A stretch of 17,755 nt of DNA from Lachnoclostridium sp. UBA739 (GTDB lineage Bacteria > Bacillota_A > Clostridia > Lachnospirales > Lachnospiraceae). The first letter of the stretch is position 1; every line of letters starts with the position of its first letter. The notes beneath the pieces are model-generated. The model was not told where the DNA came from and made no database searches. It was given only the letters and a program-made list of their open reading frames with translations. Below, piece after piece: positions 1 through 7,161 of the stretch. The DNA is taken from assembly GCA_002297865.1 (NCBI GenBank), contig DBKX01000420.1:10184-27938 (forward strand). Direction: 5' to 3'. Position numbers and translations under genes: made by a program.

Positions 1-18
1 GGAACAACAAGCACAAAT

Positions 19-112
19 AAAAAAGCCTACCCTGTTCGCACCAGGATAGGCGATTCTCATTGAGAGTATAAACCCATTCCGGAAGCATCCACCATGTGGA
101 GATTGCTTCTTT
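19..112 (-). ncRNA. Candidate structured small RNA, copy 1
   Basis: Read on the minus strand, a sigma-A promoter (119-147) would start transcription near 112. The RNA would then contain a hairpin (82-109, arms GAAGCA/TGCTTC plus TCCA/TGGA), a core with a small CTC-AAT-GAG hairpin near 56-66, and a 10-bp terminator stem (25-34 with 42-51, one G-U pair) followed by a U-tract (24-19). A second copy at 230-324 keeps both hairpins and the core, while the terminator loop varies. The matching sequence continues to the window edge, so the repeat, or further copies, may extend outside. No open frame is shared by the copies. I do not recognise an Rfam family. Small-RNA status is inferred from promoter, structure, terminator and duplication. 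Confidence 0.6.
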
Positions 113-118
113 TGTTTT

Positions 119-147
119 AGTATAGCACTTCTTTTTTTGAATGTAAA
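119..147 (-). promoter_or_regulatory. Sigma-A promoter of small RNA copy 1
   Basis: On the minus strand, TTTACA (142-147) is separated by exactly 17 bp from TATACT (119-124), and TG lies one base before the -10, giving an extended -10. This sits in the unique DNA between the two repeat copies and points at copy 1, with no protein gene downstream inside the window. Confidence 0.7.
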
Positions 148-229
148 GTAAAATGATATTAGTATATGTAATTAAGAAAACTTAATCGCTTTGCTTGCCT
201 ATCTAGATAATGGAACAACAAGCACAAAT

Positions 230-324
230 AAAAAAAGCCTACCCTGTCAGCAACAGGATAGGCGACTCTCATTGAGCGTATAACTCCATTCCGGAAGCAT
301 CCACCATGTGGAGGTTGCTTCTTT
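230..324 (-). ncRNA. Candidate structured small RNA, copy 2
   Basis: This is a near-identical duplicate of the element at 19-112, about 211 bp away. The 5' hairpin is at 294-321 and the terminator stem at 237-246 with 254-263, followed by a minus-strand U-tract (236-230). Differences cluster in the terminator loop and at a few core positions, which suggests that structure is kept. It begins about 30 bp after the ABC-F stop codon. Its -10 (TTTACT, 332-337, with an upstream TG) is weaker and has no good -35, so it could be transcribed separately or be released from the 3' end of the ABC-F mRNA. Its terminator probably also ends that mRNA. Confidence 0.55.
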
Positions 325-352
325 TGCTTAAAGTAAAGCAGAATGTCACCAT

Positions 353-2308
353 TTAGAGCAGTGATTCCCATTCTTCCATTAATTCTTCTAGTCTAGTTTC
401 ATTTTCTTGTTTTTCGTTATTCAATTTAACAAGCTTAGAAACATTGGTATAAATATCAGCTTGTGCAAGCAGTTCATCAATTTCACTATTACGTTCTTCC
501 AGCCTTGTAATTTCATCCTCGCATTTTTTTATCTGGTTCTGTAATTTGCGCTGTCTAGCTTGTTCTTCCTTCTGCTGTTTCCAATCCATTTTACTATCAG
601 ATACATTAGAATTAACAGATTCTGTTTTTGATGCAGTAGAAGCAGTTACATCACGTTTACCAAACGAATTTATACTATTTTGTGCAAATGCAACACTTTC
701 CTGAATTTCTTTCTTCTCCAGATAATAATCATAGTTTCCGATATAATTAATCAAAGTCTGGTTTGTTAAATCTAAAATTCGAGTAGCAGTTTTGTTAATA
801 AAATAACGATCATGTGATACATATAATACAGTTCCTGTATAATTTTTGATAGCATTTTCCAAAATTTCTTTAGAGGCAATGTCTAAATGGTTGGTAGGCT
901 CATCCAAAATCAGTAAATTTGATTCCGAAAGCATCAGCTTTGCAAGTGACAAACGGCCACGTTCACCACCACTTAAATCTTTTACGCGTTTGAACACATC
1001 ATCATTGGTAAATAGGAAAGCAGCTAACGTATTACGAATTTGCGTGTTATCCATGTCAGGATAAGCATCGTGAAGTTCATCAAACAGTGTTTTTTCCATA
1101 TTAAGTACATGATGTTCCTGATCGTAGTAACCAATTTTAACTTTAGAACCTAATGTTATGGAGCCGCTGTCGGCATCTAAAACTCCATTAATAATTTTTA
1201 GAATCGTTGTTTTGCCAGTTCCATTTCCTCCGATAATGGCTACCTTTTCGCTTCGCTTAATGTCAAAATCCAGATGCGTAAATAGTGTGTGTGAACCAAA
1301 AGACTTGCTTAAGTCACGAACCGTAAGAACATCGTTGCCACTGACAACAGAAGGAGTTAAGGTAAGATGCATTTGCACGTCTTCTGTGATTGGTTTATCC
1401 AAACGTTCCATCTTGTCTAACATCTTAACACGACTCTCAGCACGTTTTATGGACTTCTCACGGTTAAAAGAACGGAGTTTAGTAATAACCTCTTCCTGAT
1501 GCTTAATTTCCCGTTGCTGATTATTATATTGCTTTATCATAGCTTCACGAAGTAAGTCCTTTTTGGTGATAAAGTCTGTATAATTTCCCTCATACACACG
1601 TGCTTTTGCGTGTTCTAATTCGATGACTTTTGTAACAACACGATCTAAAAAGTAACGGTCATGGGCTACAATTAATACACTTCCTGGATAGTTCATCAGG
1701 TAAGTTTCCAACCATGCAATTGAATTTAAGTCTAAATGGTTGGTAGGCTCGTCAAGCAGGATGATATCTGGTTTGGACAAGAGCAGCTTTCCAAGGGAAA
1801 CACGAGTTTTCTGTCCGCCTGAAAGGGCATTGGTACGTTTGTTGAATTCATTTTCTTCAAAGCCTAGGCCCTTTAAAACCCCAACAATTTCACTTTTATA
1901 TGCATACCCATTATTCATTTCAAATTCATGAGTAAGCTTGGAATATTGATTTAACAAGTTCTCTAACTTATCACCAGAAGCAGTTTTCATTTCGACTTCC
2001 ATACTTCGAATTTTTTCATCAAGCTCTATAATATACTGCTTAACCTCTAACATTTCCTCGTAAATGGTATTGTTGCTGTCTAAATCCTGATGCTGTGCTA
2101 AATAGCCAATCGTTGCACCTTTTGAAAGAATTACTTCTCCATCATCTTGCTTCATTTCATGCATAATGATTTTGAGTAATGTTGATTTCCCGGCGCCATT
2201 GATTCCAACAATAGCAGCCTTTTCGCGTTCATTTATATGAAAGGACACGCCAGATAAAATTTCATCTGTTCCAAATGTTTTTGTTATATCTTTACATGCT
2301 AAAATCAT
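353..2308 (-). CDS. ABC-F family ATPase, YdiF/Uup-like
   Basis: This is a soluble twin-ATPase protein of 651 residues without membrane segments. ABC-F proteins bind the ribosomal E site and act on stalled or drug-bound ribosomes. Domain 1 has Walker A GINGAGKS (35-42), signature LSGGQ (162-166) and Walker B ending at E187. A charged helical linker (about 245-325) is the tRNA-contacting element of the family. Domain 2 has GGNGTGKT (360-367), LSGGE (445-449) and E470. A coiled-coil C-terminal domain (about 575-651) follows a Ser/Thr-rich linker, as in YdiF and Uup. The ATG is preceded by AGGAGAGG at about 7 bases. The leader is only about 18 nt, with no room for a drug-sensing attenuator, which argues for a housekeeping rather than inducible resistance role. 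As I recall, ydiF also lies next to rex in Bacillus subtilis. The exact subfamily is inferred. Confidence 0.93.
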   Translation of the reverse strand: MILACKDITKTFGTDEILSGVSFHINEREKAAIVGINGAGKSTLLKIIMHEMKQDDGEVILSKGATIGYLAQHQDLDSNNTIYEEMLEVKQYIIELDEKIRSMEVEMKTASGDKLENLLNQYSKLTHEFEMNNGYAYKSEIVGVLKGLGFEENEFNKRTNALSGGQKTRVSLGKLLLSKPDIILLDEPTNHLDLNSIAWLETYLMNYPGSVLIVAHDRYFLDRVVTKVIELEHAKARVYEGNYTDFITKKDLLREAMIKQYNNQQREIKHQEEVITKLRSFNREKSIKRAESRVKMLDKMERLDKPITEDVQMHLTLTPSVVSGNDVLTVRDLSKSFGSHTLFTHLDFDIKRSEKVAIIGGNGTGKTTILKIINGVLDADSGSITLGSKVKIGYYDQEHHVLNMEKTLFDELHDAYPDMDNTQIRNTLAAFLFTNDDVFKRVKDLSGGERGRLSLAKLMLSESNLLILDEPTNHLDIASKEILENAIKNYTGTVLYVSHDRYFINKTATRILDLTNQTLINYIGNYDYYLEKKEIQESVAFAQNSINSFGKRDVTASTASKTESVNSNVSDSKMDWKQQKEEQARQRKLQNQIKKCEDEITRLEERNSEIDELLAQADIYTNVSKLVKLNNEKQENETRLEELMEEWESLL

Positions 2309-2332
2309 ATGATAACCTCTCCTTGTATGAAG

Positions 2333-2361
2333 ATTATAAAAAATATCGTATTTTGTGTCAA
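2333..2361 (-). promoter_or_regulatory. Consensus sigma-A promoter of the ABC-F gene
   Basis: On the minus strand, TTGACA (2356-2361), a 17-bp spacer and TATAAT (2333-2338) form a perfect consensus promoter. It predicts a start near 2326 and a very short leader before the ATG at 2308. This suggests strong, constitutive transcription unless it is repressed. Confidence 0.85.
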
Positions 2362-2454
2362 CTTTTTGAGAAGGTTTGTTTCAATAAGTATTTATTTCGT
2401 GTAATAGTATTTCGCTAAAGAGACATTTTAATAAGAGAATAATAGGCTCAATTT

Positions 2455-2472
2455 TTGTGAAATTATTGACAT
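2455..2472 (+). promoter_or_regulatory. Candidate Rex operator at the rex promoter
   Basis: The 18-bp site TTGTGAAATTATTGACAT matches the Rex-type palindrome TTGTGAA-N4-TTCACAA at 12 of 14 defined positions and the clostridial form TTGTTAA-N4-TTAACAA at 11 of 14. It covers the -35 box of the rex promoter. A bound repressor would block RNA polymerase and let Rex repress its own operon when NADH is low. The match is seen; binding is inferred. Confidence 0.5.
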
Positions 2473-2494
2473 TGATTTCGCATTCCCATATAAT
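2466..2494 (+). promoter_or_regulatory. Consensus sigma-A promoter of rex
   Basis: TTGACA (2466-2471), a 17-bp spacer and TATAAT (2489-2494) match the consensus perfectly. The predicted start is near 2501, giving a leader of about 62 nt. It is divergent from the ABC-F promoter, about 105 bp away. Confidence 0.85.
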
Positions 2495-2525
2495 ATATCA
2501 TAAGTGTATTTTCGAAAGGAAAACA

Positions 2526-2547
2526 ATTGTAACGATGGGTTTACAAT
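2526..2547 (+). repeat. Inverted repeat just upstream of the rex ribosome site
   Basis: ATTGTAA (2526-2532) and TTACAAT (2541-2547) are perfect 7-bp inverted arms around an 8-base loop. They lie in the leader RNA three bases before the GGAGG. The half-sites resemble Rex half-sites (TTGT...ACAA), but the spacing is 2 bp longer than the usual 18-bp operator. It may be a leader hairpin affecting translation or a second, non-standard operator. Confidence 0.35.
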
Positions 2548-2562
2548 GAAGGAGGTAACACA

Positions 2563-3237
2563 GTGAGTGATAAAGAAATTTCCTCAGCCGTAATAAAACG
2601 TCTTCCACGTTATTACCGTTATTTAGGCGAGTTGATGGAAAATGATGTAGTTCGTATTTCATCCAAAGAACTAAGTGAGAGAATGAAGGTGACTGCATCA
2701 CAGATTAGGCAGGATCTAAACAATTTTGGTGGATTTGGTCAACAGGGGTATGGATATAACGTAGAATATTTATATACAGAGATTGGTAAAATATTAGGCC
2801 TTGATCGCCGTTATAAAGTGATTATTGTTGGAGCTGGTAATCTGGGACAGGCTTTGGCTAATTATACTGATTTTGATAAACGTGGTTTCCGTGTAATAGG
2901 AATCTTTGATGTAAATCCAAGACTAGTTGGTATGACAATAAGAGGTATTGAAGTTCGAGATGTAGATGAATTGGAAAGTTTTATAAAAGAGAATAAAGTA
3001 GATATTGCAGCACTTACATTACCAAAGACAAAAGCACCACAGATTGGTGCTGATATTGTGAAGTGGGGAGTACGTGCAATCTGGAACTTTGCCCCTACAG
3101 ATTTAAATTTGCCAGAAGATGTGATTGTAGAAAATGTTCATTTGGCAGAAAGCCTTATGCGAGTTTCCTATAATTTACGTAACAGAGAGAGAGCGCAGGG
3201 ACAGGAAAAAGTACTTGCAGATATGGAAGAGGAATAG
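2563..3237 (+). CDS. rex: Redox-sensing transcriptional repressor Rex
   Basis: Rex is a cytoplasmic dimeric repressor that binds DNA when NAD+ is high and lets go when NADH accumulates. It controls fermentative and alcohol-forming genes in anaerobes. The 224 residues have the family layout. A winged helix (about 1-80) contains the recognition segment SQIRQDLNNFGGFGQQGYGY (47-66). A Rossmann NAD(H) domain (about 84-205) has GAGNLG (90-95) and the ribose-binding Asp in IFDVNP (D116). The C-terminal helix (about 195-215) is the one swapped between subunits. The start is GTG at 2563, with GGAGG seven bases upstream. The gene leads a plus-strand operon, and its promoter carries a candidate Rex site, so autoregulation is likely. 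The length is slightly above the usual 210-215 because of an acidic tail. Confidence 0.96.
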   Translation: MSDKEISSAVIKRLPRYYRYLGELMENDVVRISSKELSERMKVTASQIRQDLNNFGGFGQQGYGYNVEYLYTEIGKILGLDRRYKVIIVGAGNLGQALANYTDFDKRGFRVIGIFDVNPRLVGMTIRGIEVRDVDELESFIKENKVDIAALTLPKTKAPQIGADIVKWGVRAIWNFAPTDLNLPEDVIVENVHLAESLMRVSYNLRNRERAQGQEKVLADMEEE

Positions 3238-3258
3238 GAAGAATTAGGGGGAGTAGTA

Positions 3259-3888
3259 TTGAAGAAGAAGGAACGAGAACCCGATTATAAATCTTTTGTT
3301 GATAAGAAAAAAATTCCTATCATAACACTTGACCCAAAGTGGCATGAGTTATTTCCGAACGATGCAAAGACACCAGCTATCAATCAATTAGAAAAAAAAT
3401 TGAATGATCTGTTAAAGCAGCAGGGAAAATTAGTGAATGAAATTAAGGATATGAAAAAACTTAAGATGAAACTGATGAACCAGATCGTAGCTAATATGGG
3501 CGAAGGTGAAACAGAGGCTGCTGAGCGTAAAAAAGGTAAAAAGCAGGAAGTTAGCCAGAAGATGATTTTGGAGATAAATGATAAATTAGAAGTAAAAAAT
3601 GATGAACTGATAGACATTCCTTACAAGATTCGTGAAGTCAACGAACTTCTTGTTGTTGAATGTTTAAAATACTGGTATTCACTTCTAAAAGATAACACGT
3701 CAGATATTCAAAAACTGGATAAATGGATTTTAGCAGCAAGAGAAGAGCTGAAGCGTAAACTTCTCTTGAAGCAGGAGAAAGAAGAAATGAATGAAAAAGT
3801 GTATTCCTATATGCACAATTTACTTGGACATGATGTGATTAATAAGTTTGACCACAGCTTTGTGAATAAAGGAAGCGATTCAGAATGA
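3259..3888 (+). CDS. Charged helical protein of unknown function in the rex-nnr operon
   Basis: I do not recognise this 209-residue protein. It is very rich in Lys and Glu, has no signal peptide or membrane helix, and is probably cytoplasmic. An ordered N-terminal motif, PIITLDPKWHELFP (about 20-33), is followed by heptad-like helices that probably form a coiled coil (about 40-75), a Lys-rich loop (about 85-100) and more charged helices to about residue 185. The start is TTG at 3259 with AGGGGGA upstream. It begins 21 bp after rex, and its TGA overlaps the ATG of nnr by four bases, so the three genes are almost certainly translated from one mRNA. The context suggests a role linked to redox cofactors or translation, but nothing in the sequence shows a biochemical activity. 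Confidence 0.85.
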   Translation: MKKKEREPDYKSFVDKKKIPIITLDPKWHELFPNDAKTPAINQLEKKLNDLLKQQGKLVNEIKDMKKLKMKLMNQIVANMGEGETEAAERKKGKKQEVSQKMILEINDKLEVKNDELIDIPYKIREVNELLVVECLKYWYSLLKDNTSDIQKLDKWILAAREELKRKLLLKQEKEEMNEKVYSYMHNLLGHDVINKFDHSFVNKGSDSE

Positions 3889-5387
3889 AGTATGCTGTAG
3901 ATGCCAATGCAATGAATGAAATTGACCGTACGACAATGGAGATAATAGGTATTCCATCTATGGTGCTTATGGAAAAGGCTGCAATGAAGCTCGTTGAAAC
4001 CATGATTCCTAAGATTACAGAACGAGATAGGATACTAGCGGTCTGTGGGGGTGGGAATAATGGCGGAGATGGAGCAGCAGCTGCACGTCTACTCCACGAA
4101 AAAGGATACAATGTGGACATACTGTTAGTTGGAGATGAGACCAAAGCATCTGAACAAATGAAGGCACAGTTAAATATTGTAAGAAATCTTGGCATGTCAG
4201 TATACAATTCGGTCAAGGTGTCTGAATATAATGTGATAATAGATAGTTTGTTTGGAGTTGGTTTAAAAAGGACAATAGAAGGAAAATATGCCCAGATTAT
4301 TCAGGAAATCAATCATTCAGGGGGGATGGTGTTTTCTGTGGATCTTCCATCGGGTGTGGATGCATCAAATGGAAAAATTTTAGGTATTGCAATTAGAGCA
4401 AACTATACGGTAACATTTGGTTGCCATAAGATTGGCCTTTTACTGTTTCCAGGATGTGATTATGCTGGTGAAGTATTTGTTGCAGATATCGGTTTTCCAC
4501 AGAAAGTCATACATTCTGTTGCAAAGAAAAGCTTCTATTATGAGCAGGAAGATTTATCAAGATTGCCTGAAAGGAAGAGGCGATCTAATAAAGGAACATA
4601 TGGTAGAGTTCTTGTTATTGCGGGAAGTGAGAAAATTAGCGGAGCAGCATACTTGTCTGCAAAAGCAGCTTATCGTATAGGTGCTGGCCTTGTGAAAGTT
4701 CTTACACCAGAATGCAATAAAACAGTGATACAAAGCTTGCTTCCAGAAGCATTGCTTTCTACCTATCAGTCAGACGAGTTGGATTATCATTGGTTAAAGG
4801 GTGAACTGGACTGGGCAACGGCAGTTGTCATTGGACCAGGTATAGGAATATCGAATATTTCTAGAAAGATGGTCTTATTTGTAGTCGAAAATGTAAAAAA
4901 TCCGTTAATTTTTGATGCAGATTCTATAAACTTGTTGGCAGATGAAGAAAAGTATGTTATAAAAGATGAGACAAAACATAGTACAGTCCTTCATTTACCA
5001 TCTAATGTAATACTTACACCTCATTTAAAGGAAATGTCAAGACTGACAAAACTATCGTTACAACATATTGTATCCAACACATATGAAGTTGCAACGCAGT
5101 ATAGGGGCAACTATGTGCTGGTATTGAAAGATGCCAGAACTATAGTGATAGATGAAGAACGTATATATTTTAATGTATCAGGCAATAATGGCATGGCAAC
5201 GGGAGGTTCTGGAGATGTGTTAACTGGTATTATAGCAGGTCTTGCCGCTCAGGGGCTGAGCAATTTCGATGCTGCCGCATTGGGTGTTTACATCCATGGG
5301 TTAGCAGGTGATTACGCTGTGAAGGAAAAAAATAATTACAGCTTAATGGCTGAAGATATTGTCGATGCACTAGCATATATTTTGTAA
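3885..5387 (+). CDS. nnr: Bifunctional NAD(P)H-hydrate epimerase / ADP-dependent dehydratase
   Basis: This enzyme repairs NADH and NADPH damaged by hydration. The N-terminal domain interconverts the R and S hydrates, and the C-terminal domain dehydrates the S form with ADP. The 500 residues match the full-length fusion. The YjeF_N epimerase domain (about 1-215) has the NNGGDG motif (58-63), an Asp in VIIDSLFG (D120) and the VDLPSGVDAS loop (152-161). The ribokinase-like dehydratase domain (about 228-500) has KGTYGRVLVIAGS (236-248), GPGIG (317-321), NVILTPH (374-380) and the catalytic GGSGD (440-444). The ATG overlaps the upstream stop (ATGA), indicating coupled translation. Placement directly behind the NADH sensor rex fits a nicotinamide cofactor maintenance operon. 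Confidence 0.95.
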   Translation: MKYAVDANAMNEIDRTTMEIIGIPSMVLMEKAAMKLVETMIPKITERDRILAVCGGGNNGGDGAAAARLLHEKGYNVDILLVGDETKASEQMKAQLNIVRNLGMSVYNSVKVSEYNVIIDSLFGVGLKRTIEGKYAQIIQEINHSGGMVFSVDLPSGVDASNGKILGIAIRANYTVTFGCHKIGLLLFPGCDYAGEVFVADIGFPQKVIHSVAKKSFYYEQEDLSRLPERKRRSNKGTYGRVLVIAGSEKISGAAYLSAKAAYRIGAGLVKVLTPECNKTVIQSLLPEALLSTYQSDELDYHWLKGELDWATAVVIGPGIGISNISRKMVLFVVENVKNPLIFDADSINLLADEEKYVIKDETKHSTVLHLPSNVILTPHLKEMSRLTKLSLQHIVSNTYEVATQYRGNYVLVLKDARTIVIDEERIYFNVSGNNGMATGGSGDVLTGIIAGLAAQGLSNFDAAALGVYIHGLAGDYAVKEKNNYSLMAEDIVDALAYIL

Positions 5388-5412
5388 AGTTGTAAAGATA
5401 GGAGACAGTGAA

Positions 5413-6600
5413 ATGGAATATTACAGAGTACATGCAGATATTAATTTGGACGCAATATATAGAAATATTGAGGAAACAAAAAGATTACTAGAAGCAGACA
5501 CAAAACTCATGGTAATTATTAAGGCTGATGGCTATGGTCATGGTGCAATTCCTATTGCAAAGGTACTAGATCCAATTGTAGACGCCTTTGGAATTGCAAT
5601 TATTGAAGAGGGTATAGAATTAAGGGAAAATGGAATTAAGAAACCACTGTTAATTCTAGGGGTAACACCAGCTCCGTTATATAGTAAATTGGTGGAGTAC
5701 GATATTATGCCGGCTGTATTTTCACTCGAGAGTGCCAAATTATTGGCCAAAGAGGCTAGAAAACAGAATAAGACTGCAAAAATTCATATTGCAGTAGATA
5801 CAGGTATGTCTCGTATTGGCTTCCCTGTTGCAAGGGAAAGCATAGAAATAATTCAGAAAATCGCTAAGCTAGATGGAATTGTAATTGATGGATGCTTTTC
5901 TCATTTTGCTACAGCGGATGAAACAGACAAAACATTTACATTACAACAAATAAATAGATTTCAGTCATTTGTGGATGAATTAGAAAAAGCTGGGGTTCAC
6001 ATACCTGTAAGACATCTATCCAACAGTGCTGGAATTATGGAGGTTCCAAAGGCGCATTATGACATGGTTCGCTCAGGAATCAGTACTTATGGTCTTTATC
6101 CATCAGAGGAAGTAAATAAGAAAAGACTTCCATTGTGTCCGGCAATGGAAATTAAAAGTTTTGTTACGTTTGTTAAGACGCTAGATTCAGGGATTGGAAT
6201 CAGTTATGGTCAAACATTCGTTACAAATAGAGAAACAAGGGTAGCAACAGTGCCAGTTGGTTATGCGGATGGATATCCAAGAGCTCTTTCAAATCAAGGC
6301 TATGTATTAATACGTGGCAAAAAAGCTGCAATCTTAGGAAGGGTCTGCATGGACCAGTTTATGGTTGATGTAACAGATATTCCAGGAGTAATAGAAGGGG
6401 ATATAGTAACTTTAGTGGGAAGAGATAAGGATGAATGCATTACGGTGGAAGAATTAGCTGAAATGAGTCATTCTTTCAATTATGAATTTGTTTGTGACAT
6501 TGGAAAACGTGTTCCAAGAGTCTATTATTATCGCGGTGAAAAAGTAGGAACATATGATTTCTATCACTGCTCACAAGTTACGTATAACATTAGTTTCTAG
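5413..6600 (+). CDS. alr: Alanine racemase
   Basis: This PLP enzyme converts L-alanine to D-alanine for peptidoglycan precursors in the cytoplasm. The N-terminal TIM barrel has the PLP lysine in KADGYGHG (K37). Next come the conserved AVDTGMSRIGF (127-137), HLSNSAG (201-207) and DMVRSGISTYGLYP (217-230). The C-terminal beta domain carries the second catalytic base in GISYG (Y265) and the substrate-site MD (313-314). The 395 residues are slightly above the usual 370-385, because about 20 residues follow the normal end. The ATG at 5413 has AGGAGA about 7 bases upstream and lies 25 bp after nnr, so it is probably in the same operon. An alr followed by a mazF-type gene is the common Bacillus/Clostridium arrangement. 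Confidence 0.96.
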   Translation: MEYYRVHADINLDAIYRNIEETKRLLEADTKLMVIIKADGYGHGAIPIAKVLDPIVDAFGIAIIEEGIELRENGIKKPLLILGVTPAPLYSKLVEYDIMPAVFSLESAKLLAKEARKQNKTAKIHIAVDTGMSRIGFPVARESIEIIQKIAKLDGIVIDGCFSHFATADETDKTFTLQQINRFQSFVDELEKAGVHIPVRHLSNSAGIMEVPKAHYDMVRSGISTYGLYPSEEVNKKRLPLCPAMEIKSFVTFVKTLDSGIGISYGQTFVTNRETRVATVPVGYADGYPRALSNQGYVLIRGKKAAILGRVCMDQFMVDVTDIPGVIEGDIVTLVGRDKDECITVEELAEMSHSFNYEFVCDIGKRVPRVYYYRGEKVGTYDFYHCSQVTYNISF

Positions 6601-6607
6601 AAGTTGA

Positions 6608-6733
6608 ATGAATAGGGTTTATTTTTGTAAGTTGAAGAGATTAGATGCAAAAAATGAAATGAGTTATTCACAGAATGAAATTTTATGGAATACGAGAGAA
6701 AAAAATGGTAACAATAAAAAGAAAAAGCCATAA
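6608..6733 (+). CDS. Possible 41-codon small ORF in the antitoxin position
   Basis: An open frame of 41 codons fills the gap between alr and mazF, where Bacillus carries the antitoxin ndoAI. Its product would be basic, with Lys-Lys-Lys-Lys-Lys-Pro at the C-terminus. I see no ribbon-helix-helix or AbrB-type antitoxin pattern. There is no convincing ribosome site, and a stop codon lies immediately before the ATG. It may be a chance ORF. It is listed because no other antitoxin candidate is visible. Confidence 0.15.
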   Translation: MNRVYFCKLKRLDAKNEMSYSQNEILWNTREKNGNNKKKKP

Positions 6734-6750
6734 AATGGAGTGTGAATAAT

Positions 6751-7095
6751 GTGATTATAAAACGTGGAGATATTTTTTATGCAGATTTAAGGCCAGTAGT
6801 TGGGTCTGAACAAGGTGGAGTACGTCCCGTACTTATTATACAGAATGATACAGGTAACAGACATAGTCCTACCGTTATCTGTGCAGCAATTACATCAAAA
6901 ATGAATAAAGCAAAGCTTCCTACACATGTAGAGCTGAATGCTGAAAAATATGGAATAGTTAAGGATTCTGTAATTTTATTAGAACAAGTTAGGACAATTG
7001 ATAAGTCACGTTTAAAAGAAAAGGTTTGTCATTTAGACGAAGATATAATGTTTAAGATTGATGAAGCATTATTAGTTAGTTTTTCGCTGGCTTAA
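6751..7095 (+). CDS. ndoA: MazF/NdoA-type mRNA interferase
   Basis: This endoribonuclease toxin of the PemK/MazF fold cuts single-stranded mRNA at short sequence motifs. The protein begins [13 protein letters not shown] and has the hallmark [35 protein letters not shown] and [14 protein letters not shown] segments, in close agreement with Bacillus subtilis NdoA along its whole 114 residues. I chose GTG at 6751 because GGAG at 6737-6740 lies 10 bases upstream and the product then starts like its relatives. A GTG at 6742 would sit one base from that site and add three residues. The usual antitoxin gene is not recognisable in the 150 bp after alr. The toxin fold looks complete, so it is probably active and restrained in some other way or by an unlinked or unusual antitoxin. 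Confidence 0.93.
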   Translation: MIIKRGDIFYADLRPVVGSEQGGVRPVLIIQNDTGNRHSPTVICAAITSKMNKAKLPTHVELNAEKYGIVKDSVILLEQVRTIDKSRLKEKVCHLDEDIMFKIDEALLVSFSLA

Positions 7096-7099
7096 CATT

Positions 7100-7128
7100 T
7101 TTACGCAGCGTAAGCGATGTAATATAAT
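7100..7128 (+). promoter_or_regulatory. Candidate promoter with palindromic -35, upstream of the CorC-like gene
   Basis: TTTACG (7100-7105), a 17-bp spacer and a consensus TATAAT (7123-7128) lie just after the mazF stop. The -35 is part of the palindrome TTACGC-A-GCGTAA (7101-7113), which could be an operator. The downstream gene may therefore be transcribed separately from alr-mazF. Confidence 0.5.
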
Positions 7129-7161
7129 GCTTGCCAAGAAGAAAAGGAGTAAATTAATTAA

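Noticed and set aside
1..340. CRISPR array or insertion sequence ends as explanation of the left repeat
   Set aside because: There are only two long copies, with unique DNA between them, no short regular repeats and no transposase. Promoter and terminator placement fits RNA genes better.
159..371. 70-codon minus-strand frame over the left repeat
   Set aside because: It covers the second structured repeat and the ABC-F stop region and has no ribosome site. The equivalent frame is not kept in the first copy.
353..2308. ABC-F gene as an inducible antibiotic-resistance determinant
   Set aside because: The predicted leader is about 18 nt with no attenuator or leader peptide, and the C-terminal coiled-coil domain and rex neighbourhood point to the housekeeping YdiF type.
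6742..6750. GTG at 6742 as the mazF start
   Set aside because: It lies one base after the GGAG. The GTG at 6751 has a workable spacing and gives the family's MIIKRGD start.
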